Positions 54,264 to 64,000 of a stretch of 64,000 bases of DNA are shown here, piece by piece. Where the stretch lies: positions 36,680-100,679 of the forward strand of contig JAKCPI010005263.1 of NCBI GenBank assembly GCA_023213315.1. Reading direction: 5' to 3'. Every line of letters begins with the position of its first letter. The first letter of the stretch is position 1. The notes beneath the pieces are model-generated. The model had not been told where the DNA came from, did not search any database, and worked only from the letters and a program-made list of their open reading frames with translations. This DNA is from Euborellia annulipes (lineage: Eukaryota; Arthropoda; Insecta; Dermaptera; Anisolabididae). Made by a program: the position numbers and the translations under genes.

Positions 54264-54980
54264 GCTTTCAGAAAACTCTTAATGTTAATTTTGACTTTGA
54301 TTATGAGCCAGTGCTCAAACAAATTTGTTAAAATTAAAAACAAAAAAAAATTTATCAGCAAAATGAATGCCAATTAAACAAAGATCCAGCAGACAATTTA
54401 TCAAGAAAGAATTAACTGATATCAGAGTCCAATTATTATTATTTGTATGCTCGTAGATATCCTTTATTGCCAACAGAGTCACGTTTTCAAGATGATCTTT
54501 AATCACGAAACCCAAAAGTAAATAAATTTCCAAGCTCTAATTTCATATCTATCTATTTTTTCTTCTAAAAAAAAATAAAAATAAAAACACGAAGAGGAAA
54601 TAGCTAATATTGCAAACGCTGCGGTTTTCAAATTAAAAAAAATATGGTGCGAAAGACAGCACATCACACAAGTTTTGCTCTTCGAAAATATGTATTATTC
54701 TATAACATTGGCGGAGCCAGAATAGGGTTGGTAAATTCGGAGGCTGAATCGATTTTCGATTCGTCGATTTTAAAATCGAAACCAAATAATCAATTTTTAA
54801 TCGATTTTCGATTTTTTTTACAAAAAATTTTGCGTAGTGCATAAGTTGATTTTAAGATTCTGCTTACGATTTTCAATAAATATGAAATGAAAAAGAAATA
54901 TGAACAGATTTATGTTGAGGAACTTTGACAGATGAAACAAGCTTCAGCCGAAAATGCAAAATTAAAAAAAAGCATATTAT
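54264..54980. other. AT-rich DNA, nothing recognised
   Basis: Short repeated ATCGATTTTCGATT pieces at about 54748-54816 resemble 4258-4350. No element assigned. Confidence 0.4.
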
Positions 54981-55333
54981 TAGGAACCGACCGAATATTC
55001 GGTTTCGGCCAAAAATTCTGGTTTCGGCCGTAGTTTAGGGTTCGGCCAAAAAGTAGCCGAAACTTGAGTCGGAAAAGTTGGAATGAGACTCGCATGCAAA
55101 AAAAAAGGTCAAATGATTTGCAAAAGCGTGAAAAAATTTAGTTTCCCTAAAAAAAGATAAATTCACGGAATTTCCAGCAGGGCAGAAAAAATTTCAAAAA
55201 AAAAAAAAAAAGGTAAAATAATAATTATTTTTTATAGGAAAAACAAGTTTTGGTTCCGGTTACGGTTTCGGCCGAAACTAAGATTGAGGCGAATTTCGGT
55301 TTCGGTTGAAAATCTTGTTTCGGTCGGACTCTA
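54981..55333. mobile_element. hAT-type element (TAGGAACCGACCGAA family), copy 3
   Basis: Same ends as 26231 and 29485. The flanks share ATATTAT (7 bp), so the duplication has decayed or is offset. Confidence 0.78.
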
Positions 55334-55624
55334 ATATTATATTAAAAAATTTCGGTCATAAAAGTCGCTTTTTCAAAAAAAAAAAGGCAAAAAAGGTAAA
55401 AAAAAAGCCGCAGAAGTCGTTTTTGAAAATCTCAAAAAACGTTTCTTTTTGTGAGATCAGTGAAGAAAATCTGGAAAAGTCTCAACATTGACAAAAGTTG
55501 AAAGACTTTTTTTCAGCTATCTAATACTAATAATTTTTATCGACGTCGGCGGCCCAGTTCCAATCAGCCCGCGGCCCTCGGGTTGGGAACCGCTGAACTA
55601 GTTTATTCAGTAAAATAGAAAAAA
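55334..55624. other. A-rich DNA, nothing recognised
   Basis: A short GC-richer patch at 55542-55592 (GGCGGCCCAGTTCCAATCAG) matches no family I know. Confidence 0.4.
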
Positions 55625-56181
55625 TCTGGTGTGACTGGCGCACAGCACACAACTTTCTCTAACCTTCGGTAATCGAAAGTTGTGTTCTGTGCTTGTCACA
55701 CCAGATTTTTCGTGTCGACATGTATTTAGTTTCCGACAGTACGGTACATTCGAATTTCAAGATGTACAATTTATAAGTATGGCAAAATATTTATATTTCG
55801 TTACCATGGCAACAATTTCTCCTATCTTTTCTATGGAGTACAAGAGTAAAGTGGTCTTTAGAAGATTTCAATGACAAAATGAGAATATACATTTTAAAGA
55901 GAATCTAAAAAATAATTGAATTTTGAATTTAAAAAAAATCGTTGGAGCGAATTTAGAGAAAATCGAAAAAAAAAAACTGAAAAAGTGTATCAGTAAAGTA
56001 CTAGTACTTTTAGGTCGATTTTGTTCAAAAGCTTCGTGTCACGTCCCATGGGGGGTAGCAAACTTAAATATAAAATTTAAACTTCCTAGCTCTTTTGGTT
56101 TTTGTGATGTTTTATTCACAAACACACACACAATGTCGAGAAAAACTTTTTTGGATTCAAGGGACCTCAAAACGTGTATAT
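55625..56181 (+). mobile_element. TH1 repeat, 3'-truncated
   Basis: Good hairpin A, X-box at 55800-55813, body to GGACCTCAAAACGTGTATA, then broken by TTAGGGTGGCCGCAAAAAAC, which looks like another transposon end. Confidence 0.82.
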
Positions 56182-57642
56182 TAGGGTGGCCGCAAAAAAC
56201 AAAATCTTTTAATCTCTTTCGGCCGAACGTCCTAAAAGTTGTCTTTTGGCTAGAAAATGATAATGGCAAAGTTAACCCGTGCCTCATCGGGGTTAAAATT
56301 TTGAAAAAGTGCGATTTTATCTAAAAATTCGTAGTTTTTACTTCATAAAACGAAAACAAAGTATCGTAGAAAAATGAATCTTGGCTCATTTCATAGCAAA
56401 TTTAATTCTCTTGAGGTTTTATAATAACCATTTTTTCATTAAAACTTATAGATTTAGTGATATTTACAAATTAGCATTTCGATTTTGATATATTGCTCTT
56501 TCTGAAAAATAAGTGGAAAATCACAATATAGACCATTCGATATAACAATTTGCCGAGAAAATATTCCGAAGGGAATGAAATTTTTACTACCCCATACTCT
56601 AGAATTCCAATCCTAAATTTTCGACCTCGAGGAACGTGTGGGGGGGGAGGGGAGGGGGATGGTGTAAGTCCATTTTCTATTGTTTCGAGAAAATGAAAGG
56701 TTTGCATATCTGTTAATTTAAAAATCTAGGCAAATGATATGAAGTCGGTGAATGTTTCTACTTCTTTATCAGTGTCTAATTTAGTTATATAAATTTGTTT
56801 TAGGCGAATTTGACTAAACTAATATATAATTACAAGCTGCCAATGGACTTACACCACTTTCAAAATTAACCAACTGTAAACTTCGTTGAATTTCAATTTT
56901 GAAAAATCAAATATTACTCAAAATATACTTCATATTCATTCAATATTCTTTACAAATAATGACATGATATAAAATAGAAGTAGTATTTTTAATTTTAGAC
57001 TTTAATTACATTGTTAAAATTACAAGATATTCGTAGTATTTACTTATCCTCTGTATATGGATGGCAGAGTGTTGAAATATTTATGATGTACCGGAAGAAA
57101 TAACTGCTTGATATCTTTATATTAATAAGTAACCTATTCTCGTAACCAGTTGCGTCATTTCAACTTTTTCTTAGAGGGGGGGGGGCAAACTTTTTTTTTT
57201 CAATTTCTCACTTCAATTTTCTTACAAATAGCTATCTCAAATTTGGCCAAAAGGTATTTAATTAAATTAATTTTTTAATTTTATACAGTTTCGTAGATAT
57301 ATTTTATTTACGTAGAATAATACCTAGGAGGAGAGGGGGGGGCAAATACCCTTCCCCCCTACAAATGACCCCTCTGTTAGTAATTCTTAACAAGTTTATT
57401 AACATAATGCACAATAACAGACAACCATCTGCTGGCTACCCCTACATCACTATCATAATCAACGATTATGCAACTTCTTTTACCGTCCATTTTCAATTGT
57501 ACAAAACATGGGAGTTTTTTAAGGAATTTGCCAATAGCTAGTTATACATAGAAAATTTACATTAAATTAAGTAGGAATTATGTGATATCTCAGATTTTTT
57601 TAAAATTGGACTTACACCACTTTCAAAATAAACGGTCCATAT
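56182..57642. other. Unassigned repeat-like DNA
   Basis: Begins TTAGGGTGGCCGC. GGACTTACACCACTTTCAAA occurs directly at 56847 and 57609 and GGTGTAAGTCCAT inverted at 56661, so this is probably a decayed element of about 1 kb. G-runs at 56639 and 57175. No coding signal. Confidence 0.4.
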
Positions 57643-58042
57643 ATTTAGTTTCCGCCATTATATTAAGGTGCGTACACATCTGCGCTCTGCTCCGCTCGCG
57701 AACAGTTCGCGGCTCGTGTTCGTTGCTCGTCCCATTTTTCATTGAAATTATTCATTTTGACGAACCTGCCGCGATCCAAAGAAAAGCCACGAACATTTTA
57801 ATTAATTAGGAATTTTTATTATTAATTATAATTATTAATCACCCAAGTAGATTGTGTTGCTGAGCGCGCCTAATTTCTAATAAAAAACATTTAAAAAAAT
57901 AATTTTTATTTGATGTAGATAATAATGTCTCTGAAGCGAGATAAAGAAAACGCTCTTGCCGTTTCGGTTATGAGTGGTGCTTTTTTGCTAATGGCAAGTT
58001 TGTCAAAAAAGAAAAGGAGACAACGACGTTGGTGGTGTACTA

Positions 58043-59405
58043 ACAAGGGGAGTGCATAGCCTTGATAACACCGATTTGAACGAAAATTTTTTTATGTGTA
58101 GTACTTGATGAAAGGGACAAATTCTGTTAAAGCGAGAGGCGGGAACGCGCTTCTCAACGGTTCGTCTAAAAAAAAATGTTAAAGATTTTGCCTGCATGCC
58201 TTAAGCCGTTGCTAACAATAACATTTACAAAAGTCGTGATGGCTAGATCGGTAGAGCGCATTCTTTGTAAACAAAAATCCCGAGTTCGAAATTCGCCTTG
58301 TGCAACTATTTTTTTTTTTTTTTTTTGTTTCAGAATATTTTTTAATATTAATAAATAAATAAAAAGTTTTTTTTTAATTATTGGCATTTAATTTTCAACA
58401 TGTTCCATATATTTAAAGAAAAATTCGAATGCTTTCTGACAAAAATATAATATAAGGAAATATTTAATATTATACTAGAAATATATTACTATTTATTGAA
58501 CATAAAAATATTTATTCCTGTAGACGTTTTGAAAACGCCCTGTGCGTGCAAAAATGCTGCATCTAATAGATTTACAATTTGTTTTCATTGCTTTTATGAT
58601 CAATATCACCCAGCATCTTGCAAAGGCGCTACAGATTCCGCTAATTAATATTTCAATTTTTTAATATGTAACGTTTGTTGTAAGAGTCTGTATGCTATAC
58701 ATATTTCTTTGATTTATTTTCGCTCTTTATATTTTTTGACCTTTATGTATTATTTACAATTAATGCTAATATGTTAATTGTAAATTTATTTATGTGTTGA
58801 ATAAATAATAATATATTTCTAGTATAATATTAAATATTTCCTTATATTATATTTTTGACAGAAATCATTCGAATTTTCTTTAAATATATGGAACATGTTG
58901 AAAATTAAATGCCAATAATTAAAAAAAACTTTTTATTTATTTATTAATATTAAAAAATATTCTGAAACAAAAAAAAAAAAAAAATAGTTGCACAAGGCGA
59001 ATTTCGAACTCGGGATTTTTGTTTACAAAGAATGCGCTCTACCGATCTAGCCATCACGACTTTTGTAAATGTTATTGTTAGCAACGGCTTAAGGTGCCTG
59101 GACCCCAATATGTATAATTATAAATAACGGATATCGTTTAAAGTCTTAAATGGCCTAAGTTGCCGAAAAGACTGTGTGAATGCGTGTGTGAGTGTGAGTG
59201 TGAATGAGAAAAAAGTGTAAATGTTTTTAAAAAAAAAAAAAAAAAACGGCTTAAGGCATGCAGGCAAAATCTTTAACATTTTTTTTTAGACGAACCGTTG
59301 AGAAGCGCGTTCTCTCGCTTTAACAGAATTTGTCTTTCATCAAGTACTACACATAAAAAAATTTTCGTTCAAATCGGTGTTATCAAGGCTATGCACTCCC
59401 CTTGT
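58043..59405. repeat. Large inverted repeat with tRNA-Thr-like arms
   Basis: Arms 58043-58506 and about 58788-59405 (the latter lengthened by a SINE) are near-identical inverted copies around a ~280-bp loop. Each arm contains a tRNA-like sequence (58233-58306 +, 58986-59060 -): TGGCTAGATCGGTAGAGCG, anticodon-loop TTTGTAA (UGU, Thr) and GAGTTCGAAATTC. The acceptor stem is degenerate, so this is probably tRNA-derived rather than a working tRNA gene. Confidence 0.8.
59095..59246 (+). mobile_element. SINE-A, 5'-truncated, with target duplication and empty twin
   Basis: TGCCTGGACCCCAATATG, AATAACGGATATCG, AAATGGCCTAAGTTGCCG, (GTGTGA)n, A-run. CGGCTTAAGG is duplicated at 59085-59094 and 59247-59256. 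The uninterrupted site is in the opposite arm at 58199-58208. Confidence 0.9.
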
Positions 59406-59563
59406 AAGCTATTTAAAAAACAGAATGGTAGTGAACTTGTGACGGACTTGAGGTCGCAACAAATAAGCGGTCAATATAAGAATTTTACTCAAATGTCAGA
59501 GTTTATTTGTCAAGTCTATTTATATATATAAATATAAAAATAATAAATTTTAATATCAAATTA

Positions 59564-60072
59564 TCTTCTCTTCTTCTCTTTATATATATAATTCTTCTGT
59601 ACGTGTGTATGTGACTGAACTCCTCCTAAACGACTGAACCGATTTTGATGAAATTTTTTGTGTATGTTTGTGAGAGTCCCGGACAGGTTTTGTTTCACAA
59701 ATAACAATAAGTTAATGAGTAATTAACCGTTAAAATAAGAAAAAAATAAAAATTAGGAGAAATAGTTGTCATGGTAACAAAATATAAATATTTACCCATG
59801 TTTACGATTTTTTTTATTTATTTACATTTTGAATTCTAAAATATCGGCGTAAATTTTTTTGTTTGTGTACCGGGAGAGTCCCGGAAAGGATATGATTCAC
59901 AAAAAATCATCAGTTCAAGAATAATAAACCGTTAAAATAATTTCTATATATAAAAATGAAAAGGGAAAATGTATGAACCAGTATGTATATAAGTAGGCGA
60001 ACAAGGGGGTCCAGGGGGCGCAGCCCCCTGGCTAGACGGAGAGCCCCGCCGAAGGCGGGGCTTTGCGTCTAG
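59564..60072 (+). mobile_element. Non-autonomous Helitron
   Basis: Ends CTAG before T, after hairpin GCCCCGCC-GAA-GGCGGGGC. Starts at a TC near 59564 (the CTTCTC repeats leave the exact base open). Typical Helitron 5' text ACGACTGAACCGATTTTGAT. The body shares GGAGAAATAGTTGTCATGG and ATATCGGCGTAAA with TH1 (read antisense). No Rep/helicase. Confidence 0.8.
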
Positions 60073-60073
60073 T

Positions 60074-61133
60074 ATTTTATATAATTTTTTTTTTTATTAA
60101 ACCTGATCCTTTGAAAATATTTGATAATTCTTCATTTATTAATAACTGATATTAAAATTTACTTAAAAAATACTATATAAAATCATCATAGGCCTACTCT
60201 CTAAAAACGAATTAGTAAAAAACTACTAATTCATAGTGTATAGTTATATAATATATAATTTATTGGTTACTTTTGGATTAGTTATTTTTTACTAATTCAA
60301 AAAAGTAGTTCATTCAATTCCGGCTGTCTGAGAAGCCAACATGGCCGACCAGCTGTTTGATCGGTTCCTTAATAAAGACATTTTTGGCAATATAAGGCTT
60401 TATTTAAGTAATAATAATACAAATAAATAATAATATTGAGATAACTTGTATTTTTTGTTAAAAATTGCAGGAAATATATGTTAAGTCAAAACAAATAGAT
60501 TCCAAATTTTTTTAAATTAATAAAATATTATTTTTTAAATAGTCAATTAAGAAATATTTTTACTTAAAATTTAGTAAATATATTTCTTGATATAACGATA
60601 ATTAGTTTTATTAAGTTTATTTAGAAATAAATTGCTGGGAAGGAATATAGTAACATTCAAGTAAAAAGCATTGTTAACATCAGCGACATACTTATATAGC
60701 AAATAACAGAGAAGTAATAGTAAGTCAAGTTTAAGTGGGTTCGGCTAGAACTCGAGTCAGTAAACACAAGTTAAGGTCCCGGTGTCATCGCACCTTACTT
60801 CAGATATCTTAAACATTTCTTTTTTTGGTCATTATTTTTTTAAAAATTCACTTATTCAATTAGTGAATTTTTCATATTAATAATTTTTTACTAATTGAAA
60901 AAGTGGATATCCACTATTTACGGGTGGTCTACTTTGCACATCTTAAAAAAGTGACTATACACTATGAATTAGTAGTTTTTTACTAATTCGTTTTTAGAGT
61001 AAGGCCTATGATGATTTTATATAATTTTTTTTTTATTAAACCTGATCCTTTGAAAATATTTGATAATTCTTCATTTATTAATAACTGATATTAAAATTTA
61101 CTTAAAAAATACTATATAAAATCATCATAGGCC
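60074..61133. mobile_element. Subterminal-repeat element, inverted copy, plus duplicated flank
   Basis: 60195-61001 is the inverted partner of 61134-61985, with ends TACTCTCTAAAAACGAATTA. The 121-bp flank 60074-60194 (ATTAAACCTGATCCTTTG...) recurs directly at 61013-61133. Many ACTAATT/AATTAGT motifs near the ends. No coding. Confidence 0.7.
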
Positions 61134-61985
61134 TACTCTCTAAAAACGAATTAGTAAAAAACTACTAATTCATAGTGTATAGTCACTTTTTTAAGATGTG
61201 CAAAGTAGACCACCCGTAAATAGTGGATATCCACTTTTTCAATTAGTAAAAATTATTAATATGAAAAATTCACTAATTGAATAAGTGAATTTTTAAAAAA
61301 ATAATGACCAAAAAAAGAAATGTTTAAGATATCTGAAGTAAGGTGCGATGACACCGGGACCTTAACTTGTGTTTACTGACTCGAGTTCTAGCCGACCCAC
61401 TTAAACTTGACTTACTATTACTTCTCTGTTATTTGCTATATAAGTATGTCGCTGATGTTAACAATGCTTTTTACTTGAATGTTACTATATTCCTTCCCAG
61501 CAATTTATTTCTAAATAAACTTAATAAAACTAATTATCGTTATATCAAGAAATATATTTACTAAATTTTAAGTAAAAATATTTCTTAATTGACTATTTAA
61601 AAAATAATATTTTATTAATTTAAAAAAAAATTTGGATTCTATTTGTTTTGACTTAACATATATTTCCTGCAATTTTTAACAAAAAATACAAGTTATCTCA
61701 ATATTATTATTTATTTGTATTATTATTACTTAAATAAAGCCTTATATTGCCAAAAATGTCTTTATTAAGGAACCGATCAAACAGCTGGTCGGCCATGTTG
61801 GCTTCTCAGACAGCCGGAATTGAATGAACTACTTTTTGAATTAGTAAAAAATAACTAATCCAAAAGTAACCAATAAATTTACTAAATATCTTAGTAGATT
61901 CTACTCAAAATGACTAAATTTGGTGTAATTTTCTTACCTACTGTTTGAATAAGTATAAATTCTACTAATTCGTTTTAAGAGAGTA
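61134..61985 (+). mobile_element. Subterminal-repeat element, forward copy
   Basis: 852 bp, ends TACTCTCTAAAAACGAATTA and inverted TACTCTCTTAAAACGAATTA. The ACTAATT motif is repeated through both ends. Inner sequence GGTCCCGGTGTCATCGCACC and CAAACAGCTGGTCGGCCATG is shared with the inverted copy. Superfamily not identified. Confidence 0.7.
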
Positions 61986-62772
61986 TATTTTAAGGAAATA
62001 ATATACATATAATCAACCTCACCTGGTCTCTGAGAGATATAGAAGATGATAATATTAAAAAAAATATTTAAATAATGATTTAGAGAAGACTTATAAAGGC
62101 TAAATGTAGGTCTATATTTTATTGTGCTCGCGAGCCGCTCGCGGCACCGCAGCGCGCCGTCCAAATCTGAGCCGCGAACCATCAAAGGGTTTGTCGAAAA
62201 AAACCGACAGGAGATGGATCGCGGCGAGCAGCTCGCGAGCATCTCAAAACAACAACAACAAGCAGCTCGCGAGGGGAGCCAGAGCGCAGATGTGTACTCA
62301 CCTTAAGATGTCAAATTTATAAACATAGGAAAATATTTATATTTTGTTACCATGGCAACCATTTCTCCTATCTTTCCTATGAACCACAAAAGTAAAGTGT
62401 GCTTCAAACAATTTTGAGGGCAAAACGGGAATATACATTTGAAAGAGCATCTAAAAAATAATTGATTTTTGAATTTTAATCAAAATCGTTAGAGGGAATT
62501 TTGAGAAAATCGAAAAAAACTGAAAAAAATACATCAGTAAAGTACTAGTACTCTTTGGCCGATTTTGATTAAAAGCTTATTTTGTCGGTTCCGGGGGATG
62601 TTTAACTTATATATAAAATTTCAGCCTCCTAGCTCAATTCCTTCAGGCTTAAAATTGAACACACACACACACCCACAGACAGCAGCAAAAACCACTTTTT
62701 TGGATTCAGAGGATCCAATACTTTCTCTCTATATATATATTACATATATACATACATAGGTAAGAGAAAGTA

Positions 62773-62870
62773 ATAGAATAGAAGAATAGAATAGAATATT
62801 TTATTTAGCTCTGAGGCTATTTGCCTCTTTGAGCCTATAAGAATTACATATATACAGTCTCTCTCTCATA
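62773..62870 (-). mobile_element. Probable LINE 3' terminus with (TATTC)n tail
   Basis: Minus strand: GGCTCAAAGAGGCAAATAGC, GAGCTAAATAAAATATTC, then (TATTC)n. Such pentamer tails are common at invertebrate LINE 3' ends. No RT frame is visible to the right. Confidence 0.45.
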
Positions 62871-64000
62871 AGAAAATAAATGATTATATATACCAGGTAT
62901 TATGGCTAGTAATAATATTATAATTATACTTTCATCTATTAATTAAGAGTAATGTCTACATTTGTGCATTTATGTTTCAATAGAAAATGTATTTTACCCA
63001 TATGTACACTAATCTAAATTTTTGGATCTATATGCCTTTTAAATTAAACGAATGTGAGTGCTCTAAGCTGAGTTATCGATTTAAAATTAATTAATACAGT
63101 CTATTTTATTTAATTAAAAAACGTTATCTCTAGTATTATAGAATAATAAGAAATAATTCTTCGCAAGACAGGGCTAAAGAGTAATTTATACATAAAGAAG
63201 GCAAGAGTGTAAAAGAACCGAAGACTTTTATGAACGTTTTTCAAATAGAGCATGTGTTTGAATATTTTAATATAAAATAAATAAACGTATGGAGGATGAA
63301 TTCAAATGTAAATATTAAAATCTAAAAATTTTATACATCTTCACATTAAAGAAAATAGAAAAAACCTGCCAGATGTGATTGAATTTCAAAATCAGCACTA
63401 GATGCCCAGTATTTGATCACTTAAGCAAGCAGGTACCCACAAAAATGCTGTAAAATATTGGCGTATAGCAGGAGACAGCGATCAGTTAATGTTTATGGTA
63501 TGATACCAAATTCGCAAAATGTTAATGGTAGATTTTTCAACACTGAGGTAATAAAAAATTTATTTAGTGGTGTTTAGGTAGAAAAATTTTGATTCTGAAG
63601 CAGAGATGAAACTCATCACTTTTATTTTTATTTATATTATAACCAAACAAACGTGAATAATAAAAACCTATAGAGGCATACTACATCATATTCATAAGCT
63701 CGAGCTTTAGCATAGATAAGCCTCTGACATCATCGAAACAAAATTATTATTTGAATAATCTTTATTTATACAAGAGAACTCACTTTTCATTTCTCATATA
63801 TGAAAAAAAAAAAACCAAAGACCTATAAAGTATTTTCATACGAATAGTTTAAGCTTTTTAATGAAAAATTGTTTTATCTTTAGAGGGCAAACATTTTGAA
63901 ATATTTTTTTTTTATCTGACCAGCATCTATAAAAATATAAGCATTTTTAACATTATTATTGCTATTACCACCATATTGATATTGATGATAATAATTTTTA
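62871..64000. other. AT-rich DNA to the window end, nothing recognised
   Basis: No repeat family, RNA gene, or exon-like segment found. Confidence 0.5.

Larger units (their letters stand above)
57667..62302. mobile_element. TTAA-specific composite element
   Basis: Ends GGTGCGTACACATCTGCGCTC and, inverted, GGTGAGTACACATCTGCGCTC, each flanked by TTAA (57663-57666 and 62303-62306). TTAA duplication is the signature of piggyBac and Kolobok transposons. No transposase frame is present. The interior is a foldback with tRNA-like arms, a SINE, a Helitron and an inverted element pair. Confidence 0.78.
57643..62771 (+). mobile_element. TH1 repeat split by a 4.6 kb TTAA-flanked composite
   Basis: 57643-57666 (CATATATTTAGTTTCCGCCA) and 62307-62771 (GATGTCAAATTTATAAACAT through X-box 62346-62359 to GGTAAGAGAAAGT) are two parts of one plus copy lacking hairpin A. 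Confidence 0.8.

Noticed and set aside
53958..54377. Open frame of 139 codons, longest in the window
   Set aside because: It runs through the right arm of a foldback element. The mirrored arm gives a frame on the other strand, the composition is AT-rich, and no motif or splice context is seen.
58233..58306. Functional tRNA-Thr gene
   Set aside because: A and B boxes are good, but the acceptor stem and anticodon stem pair badly and an inverted twin exists, so it is listed as tRNA-derived only.
62122..62322. GC-rich open frame near 62.1-62.3 kb
   Set aside because: It is the right terminal part of the TTAA element (GCTCGCGAG palindromes and CAA repeats), not a coding region.
4479..62771. CRISPR-like array made by the repeated hairpins
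   Set aside because: The repeats are long dispersed elements with whole bodies, irregular spacing and both orientations, in a eukaryotic context.

Overview
This is a 64 kb piece of an AT-rich animal genome, most likely an invertebrate and perhaps an arthropod. The evidence is spliced coding sequence with GT/AG introns and poly(A) signals, plus SINEs with tRNA and 5S rRNA heads, hAT, mariner-type, TTAA-type and Helitron elements, and a LINE reverse-transcriptase 3' end. There is no bacterial or viral gene organisation.

One gene is certain. The last three exons of a lysosomal alpha-mannosidase (GH38, MAN2B1/LAMAN type) lie on the + strand at 180-690, 2856-3065 and 5633-5833, in matching phase, ending in a stop codon and clustered AATAAA signals. 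The catalytic part lies upstream of the window. Its two introns already carry repeats. Beyond 5.9 kb I find no other recognisable host gene. Two weak candidates for first exons are recorded: 18997-19043 (+), with a Mad2-like ITLKGS start, and 35412-35433 (-).

The remaining ~58 kb is a layered deposit of mobile elements. The dominant one is a family I call TH1, with about 30 loci. It is 0.3-1.0 kb long with a palindromic hairpin at each end. It starts TCTGGTG and ends GAAAGT, sits in A/T runs without target duplication, has a 13-bp asymmetric inverted repeat and a (CA)/(GACA) microsatellite, and forms head-to-tail tandems. This resembles Helentron-associated rolling-circle elements. Most longer copies carry an RFX-type X-box (GTTACCATGGCAAC). 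The same block occurs in genuine Helitrons (CTAG ends) at 36438-36745 and 59564-60072.

Other layers are tRNA-headed and 5S-headed SINEs that share one 3' motif; hAT MITEs with 8-bp duplications; TA-target MITEs; foldback elements with CACTG ends and TAA duplications; a 4.6 kb TTAA-flanked composite (57667-62302) with further elements inside; and at least seven short inverted-repeat elements carrying hammerhead-ribozyme-like cores. Nesting and paired empty/occupied sites give a relative insertion history. Between the elements is AT-rich DNA in which I see nothing further.
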